From: Coffea arabica | Lineage: Eukaryota > Streptophyta > Magnoliopsida > Gentianales > Rubiaceae | Direction of reading: 5' to 3' | Length of the DNA stretch: 64,000 nucleotides | Assembly (NCBI RefSeq): GCF_036785885.1 | Contig: NC_092316.1 | Span: 22,747,001-22,811,000 of the forward strand | In this document: positions 22,601 through 34,452 of the stretch, in pieces | Position numbering within the stretch: the stretch's first letter is position 1 | Layout of the letters: each line of letters begins with the position of its first letter | Position numbers and translations under genes: made by a program | The notes under the pieces: model-generated | Databases searched by the model: none | What the model was told of the DNA's origin: nothing | The model's input: only the letters and a program-made list of their open reading frames with translations

Positions 22601-23108
22601 AAACGGGAGCCACCTCCAGAGTCTGTATCAGTTCCGTATCCTTTGATATTAATTGATTTGTTATTCCTATTACATTAACATGTTTTAGAATGTTAATCAT
22701 TATGAAACATGTTTTATTGTTGAAATGTGAGTTCTATGATTCCATTGAATTTACGTGAAACCTCATTGGGCATTAACTCAACCCCTTTAGTTATTTTCCT
22801 TATAGGAGTGGAGGACGGGGTGAGAAGAAGCCGGTAGTATTAGTTGGAGACTTGAATGTGTGCTTAGGTGAATTTGTACTTAACGTTAAAACTGTGCAAA
22901 CTTTGTTTTGAGAGATGTACATGTTAAATAGTTTAAGACAGTTTTGTTTTTGATGGAGAACGTACTTGAGAGTAAATGGTTTATTAATAGTTTAGTCTAT
23001 ATAAATGTTATCTCTGAAATTAATGTGAGTGAGTGAGTCCTGACGAGAGTCAGACATGTGATCTATTAAACCCTAGGGTTCGTCCTAAGGCGAGGTGGGA
23101 TCGCCACA
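19653..23108 (+). mobile_element. Solo LTR, chromovirus-type Gypsy family, 3.46 kb
   Basis: It begins TGTGAGAACCC and ends GGGATCGCCACA. These correspond to the LTR ends of the Gypsy element at 31709-42076 and to the solo LTR at 58425-63122. Flanks are GAACT (19648-19652) and TAACT (23109-23113), a 5 bp target duplication with one mismatch. No internal retroviral domain lies between. The family's 3'-end block (GTGAGTCCTGACGAGAG, then GGTTCGTCCTAAGG) is at about 23034-23090. The 124-codon minus frame at 20011-20385 lies inside the LTR and is not a gene. Confidence 0.8.
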
Positions 23109-23632
23109 TAACTACTCACACTATTCGAAAGAATTCTAAATGTAGCCATCATGTTTTGACAATCTAACCTCCTAATTTACCATAGGTACTTAATCCATCC
23201 AAGACTATACGACATTAAGGATGAATAAGCCTGCAAAATGACAATTCACAATTAAAAGTCACTAATTAAAGAACAAATTAAATTTGGTCTATACCATAAA
23301 AAACCATAGACCTAAAGTTGGCTTCTTGTATTACTAAGCCTATGGCAAGTATCATTTACTTGCCTGCAATGGCACAACCACAACATTCACAAAACATTAT
23401 CATGGAAAACTAGTAGTAATCAAACCAATGTACTTTAATTGCATTATTCAAGATATGAGAACCTCAAGTTACATAAGAGTTGTTTTTTATTTTTCATTTT
23501 TAATCGTTATAGAAGAAAGAGGGCAAAAAATGGAAGGCGGATCTATCCTATTTGACAACTTATCACCACTAAAGGGAACAATCAACCAACTGCCAAACTT
23601 CTATTAGCACACTTCTCAAGTCAATAAACATA
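23109..23632. other. Intergenic, nothing recognised
   Basis: No coding frame, repeat or element could be supported in this stretch. Confidence 0.35.
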
Positions 23633-25553
23633 TCTTTACTATACTAAAAGCGAGAGTTGGGATTGCTACAGTAGGCATGGACCGGTTATAGAGTAATTTT
23701 TAGCAATGCCAGTGGCTTTTACAATGTGACATTCGAAGAAGTTCAGGGCAATATCGTCACTATGTTGATATATCATGCCAGAAGTAGGCCCGGGGAGGGA
23801 GGGGCACGAAAATTTTGCTGGTTCCATAACCCATTCATGGGTTTAAAGATAAGAAGAAGGATTATCCAGCTATCCCCTAAAATTACAATTAAATACAAAC
23901 CTTTTGAGGATTGTTGTTTCCTGCTGAAAACTAATATGTCGAACTATAGGACCACAATAAAAGGCCAGAGTACCAAGAATGGAATCAATTAGCAATCCTC
24001 TAAAAAATTAAGGTGATTGTTCACATAAATTACCATTACTTGACTACAACAATAGTAAAGTTTGAAGCACAAGTACAAAAATTCTTGATCTGCTTAGCAA
24101 GAAAAATCTGAAAGCCAAATATATAAAGAAACCAGAAATTGAATACTATCTATCAATTGCTTGCGATTTTGACATACTTTTGGTCAAAGCCACATGTTTT
24201 TTTCATCAAAGTATAGTTTAATTTTCCTAATCATGCAAGTACCACGAAAACTTCGACGAAAAAAAACTTACAAAAAAGTGGCAAAGGTTTAAAAGACTAC
24301 CTCAGGCAGTGAATAAGGTCTCTGGATTCCATATCTTTTTCGAAATAAGATCAATAAGTAGTTTCCTCCAAAACACCAGTGAGATAGAAAGCTATGAATA
24401 CGAGCTATTCGGTTTGGTGGATAATCGAATAAGTAGTTTGGTCATTTATAAATCAATATTGGATGGTCCCTACTAAGAATAATCTGTAGATGTAGGGATA
24501 TTATTGCTTTGCATTTGCGAAAATAGGGATAATACATTGCAGTGAATTTGAGTATGATATATTTCTCCAGGTTGTTCCAAGCTATTGTTGAGTACTTCCT
24601 AAGTAATTCTCCTACTAATGCATTCCCACAAATGTATTAGAAATTTGCATCAAGTTTAAGCAAATAGTTAGATATTTTGTAGCAAATCCAGACAGAAATC
24701 CAGGCATCCTTACGGGATTCAAATGGTAGTTAAGGTCCAATTGTGAATTGGCTATTAAGGTTGTAAGGTAAAATATACTACATGTTGCATGCCTCAAGAT
24801 TACTATAATTTGTTCTACTTCAAAGAATGCTTGACAAAAGAAAAGAAGGAAAAGTTCATCATCATTGACTAATAGTCTCTGCACAAAAAAGAGATGCAAA
24901 GAAGAAAAATGATGACGATGATCTATGTACTACACCCAAAAATTATTGCAATGAGCACAAGAAGTTTTGTAAGACACGTTCTATTGGAAAGATTACTACA
25001 AGAAACAACACCTGTCAATATGATATTTTTTACTACAATTACTAGAAGCATATTTGTTTTACTACATCACGAATAATTCTCAATTTCTTGACATTTTTTA
25101 TTGCATAGAAATGTGATGATTGTTCTTTTAAATTATTGGCATCACCATTGTGTTTATTCACAATAAGTTTCAAGAAGGGTTTTACTTGTTTAAACTTATT
25201 TCATTCTTGACTAGATACAAATAGTGTGTGCATAATTTTAAAAGTGATCAGCGTCACCACATTTATGATATTTGTATGTACTTGTACATTTCAAATGAAT
25301 GCATCATTTATTTATAGTATCAAGAATTTGCAAAGATCTTAAGGTAATGACTGACTATCTAAGAGAAAATTACAAATCAAATGAGTAAACGAGTAACATC
25401 AATATTCAATTTACTTAAAATCAAATTTCCCACATTTATTAACACCTATCATGTATTAATATATAAGCATTTTACATTAATCCACTTGCCTTCATTTGAT
25501 CTTGATTAACATAGACTCAGGGCATGCGTGATGCGTGAGGCTGAAAAAACTAG
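23633..25553 (+). mobile_element. Candidate non-autonomous Helitron, 1.9 kb
   Basis: A 5' TC start (23633, TCTTTACTATACTAAAAG) is preceded by A. The 3' end has a short GC-rich palindrome (GCATGCGTGATGC, 25522-25534), then GGCTGAAAAAA and CTAG (25550-25553), followed by T. A and T flanks fit Helitron insertion between A and T without target duplication. Its 3' ~0.8 kb is shared, inverted, with 8557-8700 plus 17155-17900. The 5' block (AAAAGCGAGAGTTGGG) recurs inverted at 27443-27524. No Rep/helicase coding was seen. The pairing of these two ends is an inference. Confidence 0.45.
24715..25405 (+). repeat. Right arm of the ~0.7 kb inverted repeat
   Basis: Inverted homolog of 17155-17900, lying within the candidate Helitron. 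The 94-codon minus frame at 24615-24899 falls in this repeat and has no recognisable domain. Confidence 0.75.
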
Positions 25554-25962
25554 TAAATTGAAAATACATCACTCAAACAACTAACCGACTTCTACCCAAA
25601 GGATAAAGGCAATAAAATCGGGCACAAAGTTAGGATACCTCTATTCAAAAATCTAATGCTACCAGATCAGTCAACTTTGCTATCTTACGCACAAAATTGG
25701 TAGGGAAAAAGGATTATATACAAATTGTAACTTTTATTACATCAGACTAAAAAGTCTATCCAGTAAATCCTATTGATATCTCCAGAACTTGACAACCATA
25801 TGTGACTTAATTCCCCAATTCGACCCCTGTCATCAAACCTTAAGTAACCCAAAAGGTGAAAAACACTTGAAAATCATATTCATATCCATTTTAACAAATA
25901 TTAACAGTTAAAATCACCATTTTTGCTCTTTTATATTTGTTAAGTAGAGAAAATGTAGATTG

Positions 25963-26190
25963 CAGCCGGGGGAGGGGGAGGGTGGTGGGGGAGGGAGAGG
26001 GAGGAGAAAGGTGGCGGGAGAGAGGGGAGGAGAAAGGTGGCGGGGAGAAAGGGGAGGAGGAGGGGAGGGGAGGATGAGAGGGAGAGGGAGAAGAGAAAAA
26101 AAAAGAGGTGGCCCACATTGGGTCTTGGCTGGCGGCAGAGGTGGTGGTGGGTTGAGGTGGAAGAAGAAAGGAGGAAGGAAATTTTTTGGT
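25963..26190 (+). repeat. G-rich polypurine tract
   Basis: About 190 bp of almost pure purine on the plus strand, with many GGG and GGGG runs (GGGGGAGGGGGAGGG at about 25967), then GGTGGTGGTGGG near 26140. Long frames in this stretch on both strands are composition artefacts. Such G-run spacing can form G-quadruplexes. A GCCAAACAGGGCC block at 26306-26318 looks like a DNA-transposon end, but its partner was not found. Confidence 0.6.
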
Positions 26191-26403
26191 GTGTTTTGGG
26201 TATTTTAAAGTGCATTGTTTAAAAACTTTGAAAAAATTTTGAATTTATTGTAGTTAAAGTTGTTAAAAAATTGGTAAGAAACAAACTTGGGAAAAACTCA
26301 CTTTGCCAAACAGGGCCTTAATTTCCGTGCAATAAATTTCCCAAGCGGAGTTAATTTGATTTTTTTTTGGTAAGAGGAGTTAATTTTAATTTGATAGTCC
26401 TAA

Positions 26404-27309
26404 TCTATATATATATATATATTTATTTATTTATATGAAAGTAGCTTTTTTAACCACAGTGTTTCTCACTCCTATGTGACATGCTTAATTGAAGAGAATT
26501 AACAGATTATGGATCACTTGGATTTTACCCATACTAAATCCTAATTGGATTATATTATGTGTTTAAAAATTATCTCTAATTTTAAAATAACTTTAAAAAA
26601 TAACTAATCTTATCTTAACGATATCTGCTTCATATCAAATTATTATAATGATTATATTATATGTTTAAAAATTATCTTTGATTTTAAAATAATTTTAAAA
26701 AATAACTAATCTTATCTTAATGATATCTGCTTTCTATCGAATTATTATATTAAAGTATAGTAAAACCTTTTAAAATCACAATTATTGAAATCTTACACAT
26801 TCTATAAGTTACTTTCTTTCACCACCATATTATTGATTAGTATCTAAATTGCTCATCATTTTTTCTTAATTTTGAAATAACTTAGAATAAAAAAAAGAAT
26901 TAACTGTTACACCAATGGATTTACCAATATTATTGAAAATTGAATATTTATTGATGAAGCAAAATGGATTAATAGATTTTTTTTTCTACTTAATTAAGTA
27001 TGAATATATAATTCTAGATTTATGGCCATTATAAAAATTTAAATTATCTAAAAGAATATTTATAAAAAAGAACATCTACTAAGTTTTGGATATGAGGTAC
27101 ATTATTTGATGTATACTATCATATTATAGTAAAAGTATGTAAACAAATTTTTAAAAATTAGAAAATAATTCAACATTTAAAATACATTAATTTTTTAAAT
27201 TAATATGAATGAACATGTAGAACTATTGTTAATTTTTATATTTAAATTATTTATATTTGTATAAATTCAAAAAAAAAAAAACCGTGCTAAGGCACGGGTA
27301 AAATTCTAG
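26404..27309 (+). mobile_element. Non-autonomous Helitron, ~0.9 kb
   Basis: The 3' end is canonical: stem CCGTGC (27282-27287), loop TAAG, GCACGG (27292-27297), eight bases, then CTAG (27306-27309) followed by T. The best 5' end is TC at 26404 (TCTATATATATATATATT), preceded by A. Inside, a ~100 bp block containing AATAACTAATCTTATCTTAA and GATATCTGCTT is tandemly duplicated (about 26540-26640 and 26641-26740). The 3' end is well supported; the 5' end is a choice. Confidence 0.6.
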
Positions 27310-27442
27310 TTTGAATGTAATATATTTCGCACAATCAGATAGTTGACCACAAGCCAGACTAATGTCTATGAATTTTGCTCGCAAAAGGAACCACACACCT
27401 GAACTTGAAGAAGGAAAGTCAGCACACCTAGAGGTTGAATAG

Positions 27443-27524
27443 AAATGCCATCAGAGTTGCTCTAAATTACCGGATAACCGGTCTATTTTCACTGTAGCAA
27501 CCCAACTCTCACTTTTAGTATAGT
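27443..27524 (-). repeat. Inverted copy of the 23635-23720 Helitron 5'-end block
   Basis: Its reverse complement reads TTACTATACTAAAAGTGAGAG, then TTGGGTTGCTACAGT and ACCGGTTAT. This closely follows the sequence at 23636-23720. The two copies enclose 3.9 kb containing two Helitron ends. Confidence 0.7.
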
Positions 27525-27526
27525 AA

Positions 27527-27560
27527 CTAGTGCGATGGCCTGCGCGATGTGCAGGGGGAC
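27527..27560 (-). mobile_element. Second Helitron-like 3' end, minus strand
   Basis: On the minus strand a 5 bp stem CCTGC...GCAGG (plus 27539-27555) is followed by CCATCGCA and a terminal CTAG (plus 27527-27530), then T. The element would extend to the right. A TCTATATATATA start on the minus strand near 28763 is a possible 5' end but is not preceded by A, so the length is unresolved. Confidence 0.5.
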
Positions 27561-27914
27561 TAATGTTTCCCTTGTTAATTATTTTTTGTTGTATGAATTT
27601 ATTAGTGTATATCTATGTTATTATTTAATTCATGCGAATCATTAGGGAATTATAATTTTTGTTAAAAGTTAACTGTTATGAAATATATAGAATGTATGAG
27701 AACAATAATATATAGAATGCATGAGGACGCTTATATAGAATGCATAATGATAAATTAGAAAATTGTATAAGGTTATTTTGCATTTGGATTAGGATAATTA
27801 GAAAATTGTAAAGTGAATCATTCCCAAAGAGTATTAATCATTGTTAACACAAAAAATAGGGGATCCTGAAAGTCAATTAAGCACTTGAACCATAGAACTT
27901 GACATTGCTAAAAT
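27561..27914. other. AT-rich DNA, probably interior of the minus-strand Helitron
   Basis: The phrase TATATAGAATG(T/C)AT repeats three times within 27683-27745. No gene was seen. Confidence 0.35.
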
Positions 27915-28135
27915 TTAATCACCACATGTCATAGTAATAAAACTCATTTTTTAAAGTTACTAAAGCCAACAATAGTTTATTAATTGTTTCCTCAATAATT
28001 GTGCATTTACAGAACACTTAACAATTTTATTTTATGTCACAGTAATAAAAGCCATTTTTAAAGTCACTAAAGCCATCAACAATTTATCAATTATTTCCTA
28101 GGTAATTTTGCATTTCCAGAACACTTCAAAAGCAA
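27915..28135. repeat. Diverged ~108 bp tandem duplication
   Basis: ATGTCA(T/C)AGTAATAAAA (about 27927 and 28035) starts two copies. Both continue through CACTAAAGCCA-like and TTTCCAGAACACTT-like blocks. Confidence 0.65.
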
Positions 28136-29707
28136 ATAATTAACCACAAAAAATCAACTTTCATAGGTTTCACTTTTTACACCACCAATTACGAATCCAG
28201 TCAACATGTCCGATAAATGCACCAAAACTATAGCAGTTGTTAACAAACAAACAGACAATTGATGAAAATAGCCCTAACATCTAATAACAATTGCAGGATA
28301 ATCGCTTGACAAAAAAAACACTGTGCATAGGGCAACTTTTTCTTTTATATTGTTAGATATGTATATCTCTATTACTCACTAAGTTCGATAACTATAGGCC
28401 TATTTCTTTTTCCATTAATATTAGATCATTAATCCACAGTAAAAGACATGTATTATTACATTATTTTTCAAATTTAGAGTACTTTAATTTTCAAATGTAA
28501 GAAATAATCTAATTAATGTTACATGTTTAAATAAATAATATAAAAAGATTAGCACACAACATCGCTTTTCAATTTATAGCAATTTAGAGCCATTAGAAAA
28601 AACAAATATGTTAAAAATTTTATAATAATTATATATACACTAAACATGGATATATTAGTAAAATAATAAACTAATTATTCTTTTAAAAAGGAAATAGACT
28701 CATAATCTGGCACATATAGAAGACAAAAGTAAGCTCATGTTTATAGAATATATATATATATAGAATGAAAAGTATAATAATAAAAATAAGGGAATTAAAA
28801 CACCTAAGGCTAAACTAATACTCATAAATAGCTAATGTGGCCCATCTCTTCGGATCACAAGGGGCAAACATGATTCAAACAAAAGGGGAACAAAGAACAA
28901 ATAAATTACAAAGGAACCACAATACTATAGCATGCATCTTCTGGTGTCCTGAGCGAGGGAGAAACAGCAAATGGCATTACCGAAAAATGAAGCACCACTA
29001 AGGCTAATGCTAATCACATGAAGAGGCCCATGCGGACAGAAGTGAATTTCCAGCAAAACCATTGCCATCCAATGCCAAAAGACCAAAACGCCTCTCAAAG
29101 TCACAAAAATAACGTCATAACCGCTTGATAAAATGGCACTATTCAAAACCCAGCTCTCTCTTATATTTCTTAGATGATATGCGAGTTTAGATACTAAAGT
29201 TTTGGTAAGAACAAATCCGATTCCCAATTTATTTAACTAAAAGCAGATTTAGGACATCTAAAGATTTTCAAAAACACTTTAGTCATATGCAATTATGTGT
29301 CAGTTAAATTGAATTTAATATAGAGAAGCAAAATAGTAGCTAATTTTAAAGATAAGATTAAGGTGTAATAACTCACATGCTAACTAATTAATCAATAAAA
29401 AAGAAAAAATAAATTAATTAAACTACAAAAATTTTCTGCGTATTGCTCTATCCCTATTGTCTCCAAGCAAACAATCCTAACAGTCAATCTTTACATATGG
29501 TTTAACAAGTTTCCTTTTTTTTCCTATTTCTTGTTTAATTAGGTACATGCTATTACATGAGTTATTCTTATAGTTTAAAGTTGGCCGCTCTCATTCTTCT
29601 TTAAAATAAAATTAAATTTAACAAGTATGCAAATGCACGTAATTGATTCCTCAATAATTGGAAAATCTATCAATTCTATTAATCTGCTCCGCATTGAAAA
29701 CATTTGG
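28136..29707. other. AT-rich intergenic DNA, no recognised gene
   Basis: The longest frame (28925-29227, minus, 100 codons) has no recognisable domain and no splice context. Composition around it is slightly less AT-rich. Nothing else is supported. Confidence 0.35.
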
Positions 29708-30219
29708 GACCAGATTTATTTTTTGTCAAAATTTCAAGGACTTAAATTGCACCAGATACTAAAAATTGGGGACCAAAGTTTTTTTTAAACTTTAGAAACT
29801 AAAATTGAACATGTGCCAAACATTAGAGACTAAAACTAAATTTCTCCATTAATTTAAAAGACTTTTTTCTTTACTGATTTTTGCAAGGGTTGCTAATGTG
29901 TACTCTATGGTACATCAAGATTATATATATGTATGATGTGGTATGTCAACATTACTTATAATTGACCAGATTTATTTTTTGTCAAAATTTCAAAGACTTA
30001 AATTGCACCAGATACTAAAAATTGGGGACCAAATTTTTTTAAACTTTAGAAACTAAAATTGAACATGTGCCAAACATTAGAGAATAAAACTAAATTTCTC
30101 CATTAATTCAAAAGACTTTTTTCTTTACTGATTTTTGCAAGGGTTGCTAATGTGTACTCTATGGTACGTCAAGATTATATATATGTATGATGTGGTATGT
30201 CAACACTACTTATAATTTA
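29708..30219. repeat. Near-identical 256 bp tandem duplication
   Basis: GACCAGATTTATTTTTTGTC starts at 29708 and again at 29964. The two 256 bp units differ at only a few positions over their length (for example GGTACATCAAG against GGTACGTCAAG), so the duplication is recent. Confidence 0.9.
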
Positions 30220-30626
30220 CCACTTATATGCAAACACTCATATTTGTTATTTTTCTTACTTTTAGACACTTTTTTTTGTCATTTTGATTGACATCTTGGA
30301 CATATCTTCATTGTGCTTACAAGTAAATTGCACTTCATTCCTTAAATACATTTTACCATCACTTTACTTTGTAAGTAATTGTCAAAGCTTTTGCTATATT
30401 TTTCATGTATGCCTAAATTAATTTATCCATCTTTTTTCTTATTTTCTTATTTTTTCTTGCTTCTCTCATAAAATTACATATTTTTTCTAACTATTATTGT
30501 TCGTATATTTACAATGTAAGTACAGTATATCTTTAGCGTGCAATTGTGAATTGATTGTGCTCTTTTCCTTCATTTTGTTTCACTACACTTAATTGATTAG
30601 TCAGGGGCTTAATTTGTTTGTTTATA
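30220..30626. other. AT-rich spacer, nothing recognised
   Basis: Low-complexity T-rich sequence with no gene or element supported. Confidence 0.35.
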
Positions 30627-30951
30627 CTTCCTCCATCCCATTTTGTTTGTCATGGTCAACTTTGCACGGAATTTAAAATTTTTATTCTTTGACCAACCAA
30701 TGAATATCTCTTTCCATGACTATCCCTTCATTTAAATTCAAATTTCATTATTTACTTTAAAATTTTTGAATCATACAATGGATAGTTAGAGCATTTAATT
30801 TTATAAATTGACTTTAATGCACTTTTTGGAAAATTGAAAGAAGAATAAAATGGAAAGGGTAGTCTTTTTTCATTTCCTTTTTTAGACTAGAACAAATAAT
30901 TCAGGACAAATCAAAATAGAAGTCAAGAATAATAAAATGAGATGGAAGAAG
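30627..30951. mobile_element. Stowaway/Tc1-mariner-type MITE, 325 bp
   Basis: It starts CTTCCTCCATCCCATTTTG and ends with the inverted counterpart AAAATGAGATGGAAGAAG, flanked on both sides by TA (30625-30626 and 30952-30953). The CTYCCTCC(A/G)TCCCA-type terminus and TA target duplication are characteristic of Stowaway MITEs. Confidence 0.8.
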
Positions 30952-31708
30952 TACATCAATTATTTTTCCTTTAGATATGCTTGGACATGTATTAATAGTA
31001 AATTTTATTTCAATCAAGATCTCTATTGGATTATCGACTATGAATAATAACAGATAAAGAAAGTACCACAAAACTAAATGAATAAGTTAAAAATTAAAAG
31101 AACAAGTAGATTTTATGTTCAGAAATAAAAATAGACAGAATGAAGTGATGGCATGAGAGAAACAAGACACTAAAGAAAGAATAATTAAATTAAACTAGAA
31201 ACTTAACATACAAGAGCATACAACTTATTATACCATTCTTTAAAATGAAAAATCTAAAAAAATTAAATTAACCTATTAGTAAAAAATGGGCAAAGTGTCA
31301 TCTTCTAAATTGATGTTCCAATTTCTTCTTGACATAGTTTCCCATAATTTATGCCTTTTTTCAAAGAAAAACTAAAATATTAGAGAGAGGAACCTTGAAT
31401 AACGTACAAAATTATTCAAATTAAACCTTTACCCTTTCAGTAGATTTGTGTGTATGAGATCAAAACCTCGACTTTTACAAAAAAAAAATTTTAATAGTGA
31501 ATTTTGACTCTCGGACATCCATTCCTACGGACAATAGTCTAAACAGTCTATCCAACAAAAGGTCAGTAACTATTTAGAATTTTTTTGGTATAGCCTTGGA
31601 ATGCACATTTTAGCATTTAGGCATTCAAACATAGTCTTTTATTCAAAATTCATAAGCCTATGTATGCATTTTGCCCAAAACAACCTCAACGTTCTATTGT
31701 GTGAATTG
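30952..31708. other. AT-rich flank of the chromovirus, nothing recognised
   Basis: No gene is supported. The five bases before the LTR end (31704-31708, AATTG) are the expected left target duplication of the Gypsy element. The matching right copy would lie beyond this window. Confidence 0.4.
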
Positions 31709-34437
31709 TGTGACAGCCCCACTTTCCCCTAGGGAGTACCAAAGGGGTTAGCGGATTGTCTGCTCAACTCTCGCCAGGGCTACTAAGACGGTTAAATATA
31801 ATCTAAAACGTTCCGGAATATTTTAGTGCGCTCAAATAAATCAAAATCACGAAACGGAAATGGAAAAAAAAAGGAACGGGGCGGCACATAAATAGTGCTG
31901 TATCTGTCCGAAACCTAGACAAGTGCAACAACTTTATATACTCCAAGTAAGGAACATTTCCAAACCAAAATCGCACATGAACATTACCAAACACTTTTGT
32001 ACACGCATAATTACAAATTTACAATCCAAAAGAAATGTTGGATCCAAGTACATGCATGGATTTCCCAACTATCGAGAAGCTATACAAAAAAAAATATTAA
32101 AATTAGCTCAACTCGGCTTCACCATATCATAGTTCTCAAAAGGTTATTCCCTGTAAGGAAAACAAAGTAACGAGGGTGAGCTTACGCTCGTGAGGTACCA
32201 ACAAGACACACCAGTAACCACATGTTATCACATAGTGACCCAAAAGCTCATAAACACAACAAGTCAATATAAAAAGGATACAATTGGCTCTCAAGAACCA
32301 CTTTCCACTTGTCGCACTTGATCACCAACCCATTGACACTCCGTCAACCTTTAAAGCGAAGAACATTCCGTAGACCCCCACTTTACTTCATATCCCTTCC
32401 ACCGGTTACCCCCTTACCGGGCCCGAACACCTCACAGTAACAGAGAGGGTAATACTCGAGTATACCATAAGGTCGAGGAGTTAACACTCCACTCGATTAC
32501 AGTGAACCCAAGGTCCATTATCGATTCGCCCAAACCCTGGCCGGCTCGACTCGATTAAGGACCAATGGGGTATGAGCTCAGATAGCACAGTTAAATTGTC
32601 GGGCAAATCCCTCAGCCATGTTAAAACATACATATAGACAATTTCACACTTTTGACAGTAACAGGAATATAGATAAGAGAGCGAGGGAGATAAAGTACAC
32701 TCTCGTCTCATTCAAGCCATTCAAGTTCACATAGCAAGTATAATCAACCAATTAAGCAGTAGACCATATTATGGTACACTCACCAAGGTAAGTAAACAAG
32801 GTCATGAGTTAGCTTCAGGTGTAGGCGTCGAAGCACCGGTACGACCTATACAACAAGAAAATCATAATTAAGACTCGAATACGAGTCAAAGCAAATTCAC
32901 ACACTACAAAAAAATAAGGCCCAATAGAACGTATAAGTGCCTAACCAAGCTAGGGAGAATCTGGAAATGAAGTTTATGCCCTAAAACCAAAAGACAGTTT
33001 TGACGTTATTTAGCGGAACGGACATAACTGGGGTTACACTTATTGGATTGGAGTGCAATCTACACTGTTTCGAAGCTAAGACAGAGAGCTATAACTTTGA
33101 TGAAGACTACTAAGTCCAGTTCTTATCCCAACTAGATCACATTTACCAAAACAACTCCAGATTTTCCAGTTCGAACTCACCGCGGAAATCAACTGGCAGT
33201 CCTGATTCATTCACCCTTATCTCAGCACACACAACTTCAAATCAGGTAATTCCAAAGCCATTGGAAAGCTAAGATACAAGGCTATAATTCTCAAGAAGAT
33301 ACCAACAATCAATTTGGTAATATTCCTGGTCAAACTAACCAATTACATAAGCTGATTATCAGTTTCGGATAGAAACAGGGTAACAGGGGTATTTCGGTCT
33401 TTTTATCGGCTACGTTGCTCCGATTGAGCTAAAATTTTGCAGGCAACTATAAAACATCATTCTATACAACTTTTATGTTTTACACTAAGGCCAATTTGGC
33501 CTCTAACTAGGAGAAACAGTACCAAGTAGAATGGAAATGCTTAAACCCCTAAAATCTGGAATTTTGCTACAAAAGCGGAAATTTTCCGCAATTAACCACC
33601 AGTAACACATAGAAGCTCTAAATTACCCCATATAAGGCTATCATACCTTAGCTAACCATAAGAAACTATATAAAACAGAAAAATTTTCAATAAATAGAAA
33701 AATTAGACAACACAACCATAATTCATGAAATACTCCACAAAATTGCATCTTTAACTACCAACCTCTACTAATTTCGCATCATAACCAACAAAGGGACAAT
33801 TTCCTAACCACTCACCTTTGTAACCTCAAGAAACAAGATAGCTGGGGCTTGTTCTTCCCAAAAGGCTCCACCAATCTCTTAAACTCACCTCTCAACTCAC
33901 TTTTGTGGAGAAATTTGAAAGATTAACGGTTGAATTTCAAGATTTGGCAAGAAATGAAAAACAAAGGTTGGAAGTTTTCTCTCTTTTTCTCTCTAGGATG
34001 TTCGGCCAAGAGGAGGAGAAAATGAGGGGATGTTTGGGTCAAAATTGATTAATAGGAAAGGTAAAGAAAGTAGTCAAAAGTCCAACTTCCACTAGGGTTA
34101 TGACAAGTGGCCCTTTTTGTGTTTATCTCATTCCTTTGTCTTCCAATACTTAATTACACTAGCTCACCTCTAATTAGCTCATAATACAAGGTAATAAAAT
34201 CTCCGTATATAAAATTTTCCTCCAACCCATTTTTACTGCACCAACCGCACTAGTGGGTCCCACATCCACTGTACACCCCTATTACCACAGAAAATGTTTT
34301 ATTTCAGGAAAATGATTTAAAATTCATATTTTCTCATAAAAATCCTCAGAAAAGGCACACATTAAAGAAAACACTAAAATTAAGCCTAAAGCCTAAAACA
34401 AATGCCTAGAAAATAAGAAAATTTTCGGGGTCTCACA
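31709..34437 (-). repeat. 3' LTR of the chromovirus, 2.73 kb
   Basis: On the minus strand it begins TGTGAGACCCCG at 34437, directly after the PPT, and ends GGGGCTGTCACA at 31709, giving TG...CA termini. It contains the near-palindrome GGTAATACTCGAGTATACC (32448-32466) shared with the other LTRs in the window. Short frames here, such as 32481-32711, are not genes. Confidence 0.9.
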
Positions 34438-34452
34438 CTCTCTCCCCCTTAA
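34438..34452 (-). promoter_or_regulatory. Polypurine tract of the chromovirus
   Basis: The minus strand reads TTAAGGGGGAGAGAG directly before the 3' LTR start. This is the expected primer for plus-strand DNA synthesis. Confidence 0.85.

Noticed and set aside
24894..25076. Cysteine-containing small peptide gene
   Set aside because: It lies in the inverted-repeat arm, the frame is not kept in the partner arm, and it has no signal peptide or cysteine pattern of a known family.
25940..26222. Overlapping frames rich in Gly/Arg or Ser/Pro on both strands
   Set aside because: Artefact of the G-rich polypurine tract.
32481..32711. 76-codon minus frame in the Gypsy LTR
   Set aside because: LTR sequence; not conserved as a frame in the related LTRs at 35167 and 45158.
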